A DNA stretch of 64,000 bases from Phytoseiulus persimilis (Eukaryota; Arthropoda; Arachnida; Mesostigmata; Phytoseiidae), in the NCBI GenBank assembly GCA_037576195.1, contig CM075102.1:1922001-1986000 (forward strand), read 5' to 3'. The number at the start of each line of letters is the position of its first letter. Positions within the stretch are counted from its first letter, which is position 1. A program made the translations under genes and the position numbers. The notes under the pieces are model-generated. The model did no database searches. It was not told where the DNA came from and was given only the letters and a program-made list of their open reading frames with translations. Below are positions 55,161 through 64,000 of this stretch, one piece after another.

Positions 55161-58100
55161 ACCCTACCGCCATCGCCACCACCACTACCACCCAAGAACG
55201 ACGATGACGACGGCAGCGGCGACTCAGAAACACCCAACGCGAGAAATACCCTTTAGTTCAGCAGGGTTCTCGCGCCGTTACACGTGGTACCTCAACGTGA
55301 AGCCGCTCTTCCGCAGCAAGAATCCTTGAGCCGGTTCCATCACCCACAGCCATCGGTTCTCCAATTTTTCTCGCCATGAATTTCACGAATCCGTTGATGA
55401 ACGCCTCGAGAACGGGGCAGTCACACGATATGTCGATATGTTCCATATCTGTTCCACCTCCTCGTGTTGTGGGAGCCACAGAGATTCTCTCACGGTGACC
55501 CGGGAGCGCCCTCCGTGATCTCCCGCGCCCGACCACTTTTGGCTCCAGGCTCTGGAGCTCGAGGCCTGTCGTGGGTGGCTGCGGATGGAGGAAACGCACG
55601 CCGATGAACGGACGCGCATTGTGGTGCGAAATCCGCTCAGTTTTCTCTGGAACCGTTTCCCTATCTTTCCTCGAGTCGATGCGGGTGTGAGTTAATCAAA
55701 TAGGATGGAACGGAGGTTCTGTGATTTCCTTGTCCGAACTGTTTTCCCATGGTTCTACACCATCGTGATGCTCGGGAGAATCCCTACGAGAAGTTTTCCT
55801 CCACTCGATGGCTCAAACGCGGCCACCTGGATGAATTTTGGATCTTGCGTACCAGGAGTAGAACGTTTTTGGAATATTCTCTCAGGTCGGGGCATACGAT
55901 CCGTGAGCTCCCGAGCGACAGGAACAGATATCTTGGAGTGTGTCGTCACATTCCGCTGTCTGGCGCTTCTTTGTTTCTTCCGTCCAGGCTCTCCTGTTCG
56001 TTAGTCCATCTCTTCGTCCGTCTCGACGGTGTGGCCATGCCTCCCAATCAGACCCCGCGTCGCAAACAGGCGGGCCGACGGGCGGCTTGCCGCCTTCTCG
56101 CATAGGCTCCCTTCGGGCTCGGACTCGGGCTCCTTTGGTGGCGGGCTGACGGAGTCTCTTCGTTCGTTGCTCGTGCTTCCCCTCCCGTTCCGTTCTCTCC
56201 ACCCCTCTCCCCATGGGTCCCAAGCCCCGTCTCTCGCTTTCGTCCGCCGCTCGTTCTATCGGGCTTTTCCTCCGGCGTTCGTTCTATTGGATATCGCGAA
56301 GGAATTTTTGGGGAAAAGCGCGCTGCCTTCCTGCCGGCTCGCTTGCATAGCCGGTTCGCCGACCGGCTCCTCGGTCGCTTGGCTGACTGGCGGGTGAGGT
56401 TGTTTATCTCTTTCTCCGTCCGCTTATTCCTTCCTCCTCTGATGTTTTCGGACTGATTTCAGCGTGCCGATCCCGACGTTTCCCGACACCTCCAAAGCCG
56501 ACGACTGTCCGAATCTTCAATTTGGATCCTCTAAGCGTTGCCGGTGGCGAGTCAGAATTTCCGGCAGCACCCGGTGTAGTCAAGTGTTGCATTCGTCCCC
56601 TTCCAGTCCGAAATAGGTGACCAACCACTGAGCCTGGGAGCGCTGTGCCTGAACCGCAGGCGTGACGGAGGTTCTTACGCGGACAGCCCCCGAGGCTTCG
56701 CCTTCTTTCCTCGGCGGACGCGGGTCCCCTCGCCTCTTCAGTTCTTCATCGTCTTGTTCCTTGCTCCGTCGATCTTTCTATCCATCTCGAACGAGATCAG
56801 CCCTTCCCAAGCCAGTTTTGTTCCCGATTCCCCCAGTCTGGATTTCTCCGAGGGCGATTGACTGCTCCTTTCCCCTATGAAAAGTGACACCGGGTCTTGT
56901 ATCTGGGTTCAGTTCGGCGCGACACGCGACTCCCGAGATTCCTGGTGCTCGGACCGAGATCTGAGAACTCGACAGTACCGGTCCGTGACGGCGGATTCGG
57001 AAAACACCGGAAGTAGAAGGGGCCCGCGTGGGGTGGAAAACTAGGGACAGGGGGAGACGTAAGGGGGGAAGACGACACAACAGCTGGGGAGCGACAAAGA
57101 GAATGGACCAAGGGGGGAAATTCGAGGGGGGAGGACATGAGATGAAGTTGAACTAGCACAGAGTGGAGATGAAGGAATGAGGTATGAAGCGGTAGATAGT
57201 GGTCATGAGAGAAGGCACCAGGAGGAGCGGGAAATGGAAAACCGCAATGTTGGTGAAATGCTGAGATTCGTGACGGCTGAAGGGAGGGGTGAAGCAGGAG
57301 GAGGCTGCAGAAGAACGAGGAGGAGGTGGAGACGGAATTCGCTGAGTATAGCCTACAGGGGAAATCGAGAGGAAACGAAAAGGGTTGCTGGCAAGCTGAC
57401 TGGCCGAGCGGTCGACCACTCGGAGCCTCTTCTTCGCCTGCTTGCTTACTCGCTCCTTCGCTCGGCTGGCGGGTACTCGGCTCGCGTTCGGCTGGCTGGC
57501 TGGTGGGCACCCGGCAGCGCATTCCAGCCGCTCGACCAGCAGCAGAGATAGTGCTGACTTGGGCGAACTCTGTCCCGCTGCTCTTCGTCTACTGAAAAGG
57601 AATTCACCACCATTCGTCGAACTGCTCCCATCCACCCTCTGTGCTTGCCCTGGACGTACCGCCAGCCTTCTCAAGGAGTGCCTAGGCTCACTTGCGTCCA
57701 AATCGACCGTCGTCGCAGTGCCGGGAACGCGACCACCGGAATACGCTAGAACGTGCTCCGAGCGTATTCAAATGCGTTTGATTATTAATGAGAACATTCA
57801 AGAAGAACATCCAAGCTGCTGAGCATCGACCGCGAGTCGAGGGAGCACGCGATCGAAACACAGACGGGAAGCGTCAGGGTGAGGATGAACTATTTCGCAG
57901 CCTAAAAGTTTGGCATTTTTTCGTTTGCCATCGCAATTAGGAATCGGTCACGTGCTCCGCCGACCGGCCCACGCTCTTCTCCACCCCGTCCTCGAACACA
58001 GCCACAAGGGCGAAGAGGGAGCAAAAGTAGGAGCCCGAGCGGGAGAACCAGGGGGAAAAGCGAAGCGGCTGCAGTGGGAACCAGGGGGAAGAGGGTTCTA

Positions 58101-58200
58101 ATCCGTGCCCACTTCCGTTTCCTTCCCCCCTGGAGGGGTGGGAGTGTTTCCGGCCATGAGGCGGGCGGGTAGTCAGAATGGGCGCATGAGGGAAGGATAG

Positions 58201-61200
58201 CCACAAGCTACTGCAACGAGGAATGGAATTTTTATATTTATTCTTTTCGCGAATTTCCTGAAAGGTAGGTTCCCTAGAGGGCCTCCGAGCGCGAGTGAGG
58301 AGCGGGAGCTTTGCGGCGCCGGTCGGGTTCAGCGAGTGTGGTTCCCCTGGAGAGCGGTTGAGCAGAAATTCAACTTTCGGAATTCAGTGCTTCGGTTAGT
58401 CTTTGCAGATCCAGAGGAGCGATGATGGCGTCCACCAGTTGGTTCAATGGGACTCCCAGGATGATACAAGAGTTCGAACGCCTGCGATTCCTGGCAAATT
58501 TGCCGGGCCGGGGAGGGGAGCTCCTCAGACAGAAATGGTTCGATGACCAAAGCTCATATCGCCAAAACCTTTTGGCAAAAAGCAGCCACGTATTTCGAGC
58601 TGTACTTGTGGCTGGTTTCAGACTTGAATCCGTCAAGCTGGAAAGCTGGAGATCGTCGATTTCTGCCAACCGCGTCGCAGGCAGAAGAGCAATGCTCTCC
58701 GTTGCCGCATGTGGGATGGAGCTGTGTTTCGCACACATGATACGGTGCTCTGAATGAGTCACTCGATGAGAACGCGAGAAAGGAGGAGAATCCACACAGC
58801 GCACAGCTCCTGTTGATTCCTTTTGGTTCTGATCCACCGATTCGTCGTGTGTCTCGGGTGGAACGAACGGAACCTCATTGATGAGCCATGGATTCTTCAG
58901 AGCCAAAAACCAACGTCGCAGATAGTTTCGGTCGCAGCGAATTCTGAAACACGCTCAGATGACGTCGTTGAAGAAGTTGAAATCTCCAACGCGCTGACGT
59001 TGGGCATTTCCTCGCCCACGCTGAAAGTTTCGGGTCGCCGCTTCGAGTCGAGCGAACTGGAACTTTTAAGGTGTTGCTGTTGGGATGGAGGTGTTCGCGA
59101 GCAGCCGGAGGCATTCCCAGCATTGGAGAGCCCAGACAAAGTTCTCGTTGCTTTGAGCACGGAAGTTCTTATGTTCCAAACATTCAGAATCGAGTGAAAT
59201 CGGATATCAGAGCGACGGTCTTCATCTGGGTCGAGTGAGGGAGTTCTCTGGTTCGGAACGAACTTTTTTGAACCGTTGCCCCCCGTGCATTCGGAGAAGA
59301 GCTCAAATCATCTATCGACGAACAGCAACATGAGCGTCACGATCCCTTCTGGTCATGTTTTTCAAGTACCTAGCCGCTCCCCCTTCATCTCTTGCGGAAA
59401 CATTCCCATGGCAAGGCGGAGCAATCAATCACCTCTTGGAAATCCTTCGATTCCACACTCTTTCAATCAAGGGACGGAATTCGTCGACGAATTCGCCGAG
59501 GAATTTCCTTCATCCGAGGAGAACCGAAATCACGGTTGGGAAAGCGGGTCCGTCATGTCTTGGTCGTGGACTCGCCCGGCAACGAGCTCCAGATGGGCCG
59601 GGGAAGCTCTAACCACACCGTCGGCAACAATAGGGTATCGCTCCACTACCACGAGAAGATGACGAACAACGAAAACAAGAATGCGGAGAGAAGAGTTGAA
59701 GTTGTTTTCCTCGTGGCAAAAACGGATTCACCGTCAGGTCAGCGGCGCCACCTGGTGACTCTCGTGCCAACGTCATCGTAAACAACCCATGCGTCTGAAC
59801 GTCTTTCCACGTCCTTACGTAATGTTGTGGTGCAGCGATGGGGTTTTTCGCCGTTGCCGCCGCTGACGCTGCTGCGTCGCCGTTGAAGTTGCTGGCAATT
59901 GTAAGCAGGGCCATCGCAGGTCTCGCTGCCACGATAAGTGCTTACTGCAGCTGTTGTCGATGACGACCGCCACGGGAAGCGGAAAAAATCTGAGTGTTGA
60001 GTGACGAAACGCAGGGCCCTTATATTTCGCGGAGCGAATTCACGAGCTTCCCACCGCTGCGTCTCCGATGTATTTAATTTGCCTCCTGAGTTATCCAGGA
60101 GGGATCCTGGAGAATTGAGCGGGATGAACTAGTCGGAAGAACATACCCGTTATGCAACTCCAGCAGCCCAGACGTAACTCCGGTCTATGTTCCACCTTTC
60201 ATTTTCTCTGAGCTCTGCGCGAAGTACGGTTAGTTCGACGCGTGTGACAATATTTCCACGATAAAGCAGCGGACGTTTCATAATCTCATGACAGACATGT
60301 CATAGCTACCTGTAGCATTCTCAACTGCGTCCCACAAGTTCAGAACAGAGGAAAACATTCTCCTTGGACTCTCCCCGCTCCCAAGCTTCACTTTGATTGC
60401 TGGCCCTATCGATAGTGGTTCACGCAAACATTGGCTAGAATGCGAAGTCAAAGCTCAAGAATCCAGGGTCATTAGCGAGAGTCGTTTCCCACTTTTCGCG
60501 GAGGCCCCCCCGTCGAATTTCTCTCGTTCCTAATTCTCCCCCTCCCGCTCGTCCGCACCGGGCCCAGAGCTCAGTGATCTAACAGAGATTCGGGGAAGCA
60601 AATCCTGAGCTGCCTTGACCATTCTGTGCTAACCTCTTCATTCAGGTAAACTTGAAAACTCCCATGGGGGGGGGGGGGCGGGGGAACATTGTCCGTTGAA
60701 ATCCGTCAAGAATGCATCAAGGCCTTCTCCCCTTCCGAACTCAGCGAAGATCGTAGGGCTTTCGGAAGTGGAATCCTTGGTGCCTGCGTGATAGAGCGGG
60801 CCTGAGCTTTCGGGACGCAAGCCGGGTGGAGTGCGGATTCGTTTCGAGAGCGTTGCGATGCGAGAGAAATTTTATTGAAGCGGCAGAATGTGTATTAGGG
60901 CGAAGCCAGTGATGCCTCCAGTTCGTGCCGCTTCAGGTTATCCTCAATGCCTCTGGGAGAACGGGGGAATTACATCCCATCCAGCGAGCGGGCGAGCTGA
61001 GGAAAAGCATGTGGCATATTTTCGCAAGAATGCGAAATTCGCCATTAACATTTCTCCAGCGGCGTCGGCGTCGTCGTCGTGGATCATTACGTTACACCTC
61101 GTGCAGACACAACATTTCGCTGCTAGTGGAGTCGGCCGGCCTGCGTCCGGAGATCGCAGCGATGTAACACAGCTAGCTCAGAAGCGGAAGCAAGCTCGCG

Positions 61201-61549
61201 TGCAAATGGAAAAGCGGAAAAAATGCATGCGGGAAAAACTAGAAGACGGAATGCCATCGCAATGACATCATTCCAAAGCGCGCGCAACCGTGCAGAGAGG
61301 GAGCTACGACTGTGAGGAAACGACTGCGGCAGGCGGAATCAAACACCGCGGAACTCCTCGAACCAACACTCGGCATTATCCGAAAGCTTCGATAGCTGAT
61401 TCGCAATTCTTTCGGAGCGACTCCTGTCCCTCATTGTTTCCGCTGTCGGAGACCGACGTCGGCACACGCCCGAGGATGGACAGCTCAGTCACGTGCCAAC
61501 AATCACCTAGAAAAAGTGAACCTGTTCCGTAAATTGAGATTTTTTGGAG
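58201..61549. other. Region with several protein-like but unassigned ORFs
   Basis: Frames of ordinary protein composition occur on the + strand at 58422-58757 (111 codons, ATG; RMIQEFERLRFLANLPG), 58890-59197 (after TTCAG; SDDVVEEVEISNALTLG), 59276-59662 (FVDEFAEEFPSSEENRN) and 60888-61265 (125 codons, ATG; C-terminal QLAQKRKQARVQMEKRKK). On the - strand, 58370-58906 is open for 178 codons opposite the first of these. None matches a family I know. They may be exons of a gene that ends in the ankyrin-like exon at 61550, but their order and frames do not link up clearly. A T/A-rich element (TTTATATTTA, 58231-58240) could be a TATA box. Confidence 0.3.
60888..61265 (+). CDS. Uncharacterised ORF of 125 codons, basic C-terminus
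   Basis: ATG start, stop TGA at 61263. A Ser/Ala-rich middle (about residues 57-66) is followed by a strongly charged, probably helical tail (QLAQKRKQARVQMEKRKKCMREKLED region, last 33 residues). I do not recognise it. It precedes the possible ankyrin-like exon by about 285 bp on the same strand. It may be a real small gene, an exon, or chance. Confidence 0.2.
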   Translation: MCIRAKPVMPPVRAASGYPQCLWENGGITSHPASGRAEEKHVAYFRKNAKFAINISPAASASSSWIITLHLVQTQHFAASGVGRPASGDRSDVTQLAQKRKQARVQMEKRKKCMREKLEDGMPSQ

Positions 61550-61768
61550 GAGGCAGCGGGAGATATTTACATTCCGCGATGTCAGAGATGGAGTGTTTTC
61601 CGGACGTTCCTCGATTCTGGAGTGGATATCAATCGTCCACCGTGTTCGAGGCTGATTCGCGCCTCATGCCGATATCGCCACATTCTCTCGCTGATATCGA
61701 ATAGGAGCACGGCCAAGCAGACTCCTTCCACTCGAGAAATCCCCTACGAGTTAGCTATTGATTTGTAG
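61550..61768 (+). CDS. Possible terminal exon with ankyrin-like repeat
   Basis: After an acceptor-like TTTTTTGGAG, an open frame of 72 codons runs to TAG at 61766. It reads like one and a half degenerate ankyrin repeats: VFRTFLDSGVDIN resembles the end of a repeat (LLxxGADVN); LIRASCRYRHILSLI resembles the helix pair (LHxACRYGHxxxLL); and IPYELAIDL at the end resembles TPYELAI. The usual TPLHLA core is not clean. An AATAAA follows at 62141. If it is real, it is the 3' end of a + strand gene that converges on VPS26C, with upstream exons somewhere in 58-61.5 kb. No specific orthologue is proposed. Confidence 0.28.
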   Translation, partial: EAAGDIYIPRCQRWSVFRTFLDSGVDINRPPCSRLIRASCRYRHILSLISNRSTAKQTPSTREIPYELAIDL

Positions 61769-62140
61769 TTCATTTTCTGCCAGCTGGTCTTATGGACCTT
61801 TCAGTGGCTGTCGGAGCCACGACCTCCTTCACACACTACCACCACTCACAGTCCGTCTGCTAGAGAAGAAGTATCCGCACGGTTGGGATTAATGCTTATG
61901 ACAATAGAGTCCACATAATGGCTGCCAGGTGGCGCCATATTTATTGCGGCAGCTCCAATTGCCAAAACCATTCTGCTCGCCGCCGGCTGACTCCTATGGC
62001 CAGCCTATTTCTTCTATGCCAGATAACTCACATTAACTTTATTATTTTCGCTGTCGACACTCAGGAACGAACTAAATATTACAACAGTTTCGGTTGGTCA
62101 TCCTCGACACCAGAGTTCACAGGACACTCAAAACTACAGC

Positions 62141-62146
62141 AATAAA
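62141..62146 (+). promoter_or_regulatory. Possible polyadenylation signal, + strand
   Basis: AATAAA, 372 bp after the stop of the ankyrin-like exon. It lies only 25 bp from the VPS26C signal on the opposite strand. Confidence 0.4.
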
Positions 62147-62170
62147 TTGATTCGCTCGAGTTCTATCTTT

Positions 62171-62176
62171 TTTATT
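62171..62176 (-). promoter_or_regulatory. Polyadenylation signal of VPS26C
   Basis: AATAAA on the - strand (TTTATT on +), 84 bp after the VPS26C stop codon and the first canonical signal after it. Confidence 0.7.
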
Positions 62177-62259
62177 GTGTGGGAAAAATATCGCTTTGGT
62201 ATCAACGTCCACAAGACCAACAGTATTTTTTTCAGCACGGGGGAATAGCTGCTCTAAGA

Positions 62260-63937
62260 TCAAGCTCTCGTTAGCTTGATTGGATAATTCTCCGTAATCA
62301 GGTGGTTGTCGTCAAACACAATAACAACATTGACTTCGAATTCAATCTTGAAGTTCGAGGTCACCAAAGTTGGACAAGTGAACAGTCTCGGGAAAACCAT
62401 GTGGATCGGTATATTCACTCCTCTGCTCACATCCCCCTCTCCGATCTGGATATTCTGTATCTCCGTGGCTGAAACAACAAAAGAGAATGAGGAATTTCTC
62501 CCTTCGAATACTCAAATTACGAGCCACGGAACCGTTCGCTGGATGCTCGCTGAGCAATGGACGTTCATTTCGCAGAGACACAGTTGAGAAGACGACAACG
62601 CGACGAGGTACCCTTACCGTCTCTTGAGTAGCCTTCAGCGCATCCACAGGTTTCCACACGCACCAGTTGAAGCTCTATCGAACGGATCTTGGTATCACAA
62701 TGCTCGACGCATAGCTGGAAAGCGAAATCCGCTTTTTTAAAGTACGGACTGACGTCATGTTCCTTCTTGGAATTCGACATCGGCCACAAAATGTTGTGTT
62801 TCTTTCTGGGCCTTCCACCAATTCTACCCCGAAGCCCCTCATCCCGAAGAGGGGGAGACCACACGTTTGACGAGAACTCCCTCCAAAGGATTTCATGCGG
62901 GAGCATTTCTCACATATGAGATTTCTCATCTGCCGGTTGTCCACACTGTACCGCTTCTCGGGAATACCATCCCCGGCGGCGGGAGGACCGGGAAAATCAT
63001 CGATTCCTCACTATGAATGCCCGATAATGAACTGATATGAGCTAGATGGTCGGGATCCAGTGTATTCTCGAGGGAAGTGGACCGAAAACGATCGAGCTCC
63101 TCTTTTTGAAGCTCATCTCGAAGACAGGCGATGGACACTTCGGTAGCTGAGCCACTGACTCAGGCGAAGGACATGCATGGGGGATAAGGTGAACCAGCAA
63201 AACATATGCTCGCGATCGCCGTATCGGGGGATGGGATTCATGAGAAGTTTCCTCCACGGAATCTAGACTCCAAGCTTGATTTCTAAAAATCGAGGGGACT
63301 CTGAGAATTGAACAATTCCGAGATAACGGAACACTCGAGCTAACTCCAATGGATCGCGCTGGATGGACAACCGGAATACGAGTTCGTTGCGTCTCGACAA
63401 GATTTCGAACTTTGAAGGGCTTACCACTCCGCTCAAGGGCTGCGTCATCTTACACTGCGTGGAGTCAATTCTCCCGTGTATTGCGAAGGAAGGAACTCTA
63501 GAGCGATCTAGAACGTTCTGTAGACTTTCGGGAGATATATTGATATTGATGGGTCTGTTATTCGCACGCTCGGCGTCGTCCTGTCGATAGAATGGGGAAA
63601 GAATCACTTTCCACTCGAAACATGACCGATGATCCAGGAAAAGGGACTGAATTCAGGCTGGTAGTGAATCTGTGCTTAGGAAATCAGTATCCGGCATGTT
63701 ATTGAAGTACTCGCTCTTGGCCGCACGCGGTCGCAACTTACTCACCGGTTTGTATTCCAGCATGATTTCTTGGGTCTTTGTGACACTCTTAGAGTACAGT
63801 TTGTTACGTTTCAGGTCAGCCTTGATCACATATTGAATGTTGATGAAAACTCCGTGGTAAGTTTCGAACAAGGGCCTGTTGGCTTTGAGAGATTTCAGAG
63901 GGAATTCGAAAGGGAACTGGCTCGTGCCCGACGGAAG
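62260..63937 (-). CDS. VPS26C: VPS26C (DSCR3), Retriever complex subunit, 3' four exons
   Basis: VPS26C is the arrestin-like subunit of Retriever (with VPS35L and VPS29), which returns SNX17-bound membrane proteins from endosomes to the cell surface. Four coding exons are visible on the - strand: 63937-63746, 63580-63425, 62714-62618 and 62468-62260 (stop TGA 62262-62260). All junctions are GT-AG (donors GTGAGT, GTAAGC, GTAAGG) and the phases 0, 0 and 1 join without shifts, giving 217 residues. Conserved blocks are FPFEFPL and YHGVFINIQY in exon 1, ISPESLQNV and MTQPLSG in exon 2, SIELQLVRVETCGCAEGY in exon 3, and ATEIQNIQIGEGDV, MVFPRLFTCPTL and HLITENYPIKL in exon 4. Human VPS26C has about 300 residues, so the first 80 or so lie upstream of the window, beyond the acceptor at 63938. 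An AATAAA follows at 62176-62171. Confidence 0.96.
62715..63424 (-). other. 710-bp intron of VPS26C
   Basis: It lies between the exons ending TQPLSGV and starting LCVEHCD. Nothing recognisable is inside. The other two visible introns are short (149 and 165 bp). Confidence 0.85.
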
Positions 63938-64000
63938 CTGCGAAAGGAAGCAGGAATGAAATTGAGCGGACATGATTCTTTCGACAGTCCAGACACTGTC

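Larger units (their letters stand above)
37521..58200. other. Long gene-poor, repeat-rich region
   Basis: About 20 kb with no recognised protein or RNA gene. It has the highest density of tetranucleotide mosaics in the window. Frames of 140-248 codons exist (for example 38593-39294 +, 41747-42436 -, 42712-43458 +, 44800-45471 -) but none shows a known motif, and several are made of repeat-encoded Leu/Pro/Ala/Cys. Protein-like but unassigned pieces are 39996-40134 (+), which follows a TCTCTTGCAG acceptor and ends at TAG, 44715-44940 (+) and 48216-48626 (+, 136 codons, ATG start). Several genes with short exons could be hidden here. Confidence 0.4.

Noticed and set aside
61918..62145. 75-codon + strand ORF ending at the poly(A) signal
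   Set aside because: Its stop codon overlaps AATAAA and it lies in the presumed 3' untranslated region of the ankyrin-like exon.

Overview
The window looks like nuclear DNA of an arthropod, most likely a chelicerate such as a mite or tick. The evidence is spliced genes with short GT-AG introns, AATAAA polyadenylation signals, a TATA plus TCAGTT initiator promoter, eukaryotic tRNAs without encoded CCA, a hAT-type transposon remnant, and an insect/vertebrate-type Ppa (FBXL14) gene with a His/Gln-rich N-terminal extension. The taxon is an inference; the high GC and very repeat-rich intergenic DNA would suit a mesostigmatid mite, but no computation was run. Nothing bacterial, viral or CRISPR-like was seen.

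Layout. 1-2.5 kb: no gene recognised. 2.48-3.27 kb: a non-autonomous hAT-like element with terminal inverted repeats and a perfect 8-bp target-site duplication. 4.8-7.5 kb: Ppa/FBXL14 on the + strand, an F-box/leucine-rich-repeat subunit of an SCF ubiquitin ligase, with a recognisable core promoter and poly(A) signal, but with its reading frame shifted twice. 7.5-36 kb: mostly non-coding DNA with six tRNA genes (Arg-ACG, Lys-CTT, the Glu-CTC/Gln-CTG pair, Gly-GCC, Leu-AAG) and one small cysteine-rich ORF at 28.6 kb that may encode a secreted peptide. 36.4-37.5 kb: AASDHPPT, an intact intronless 4'-phosphopantetheinyl transferase on the + strand. 37.5-58 kb: no recognised gene; many compound tetranucleotide tracts (GGCA/GGCC/GGTC/TTCG types). 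58-62 kb: several protein-like ORFs and an ankyrin-like terminal exon on the + strand. 62.26-63.94 kb: the last four exons of VPS26C (DSCR3) on the - strand, whose 5' end lies beyond the window.

The three recognised protein genes are housekeeping or regulatory genes with unrelated roles: protein degradation (Ppa), carrier-protein activation (AASDHPPT) and endosomal recycling by the Retriever complex (VPS26C). There is no sign that they work as a unit. The tRNA genes are scattered singly except for the Glu-Gln pair, which is separated by only four bases and probably transcribed together.

I found no convincing new biological system. The more unusual points are the twice-shifted Ppa frame, the transposon with its 22-bp internal repeats, the tightly linked tRNA pair, the unassigned cysteine-rich ORF, the dense family of tetranucleotide mosaics, and the poly(A) signals of VPS26C and a possible convergent gene lying about 25 bp apart.
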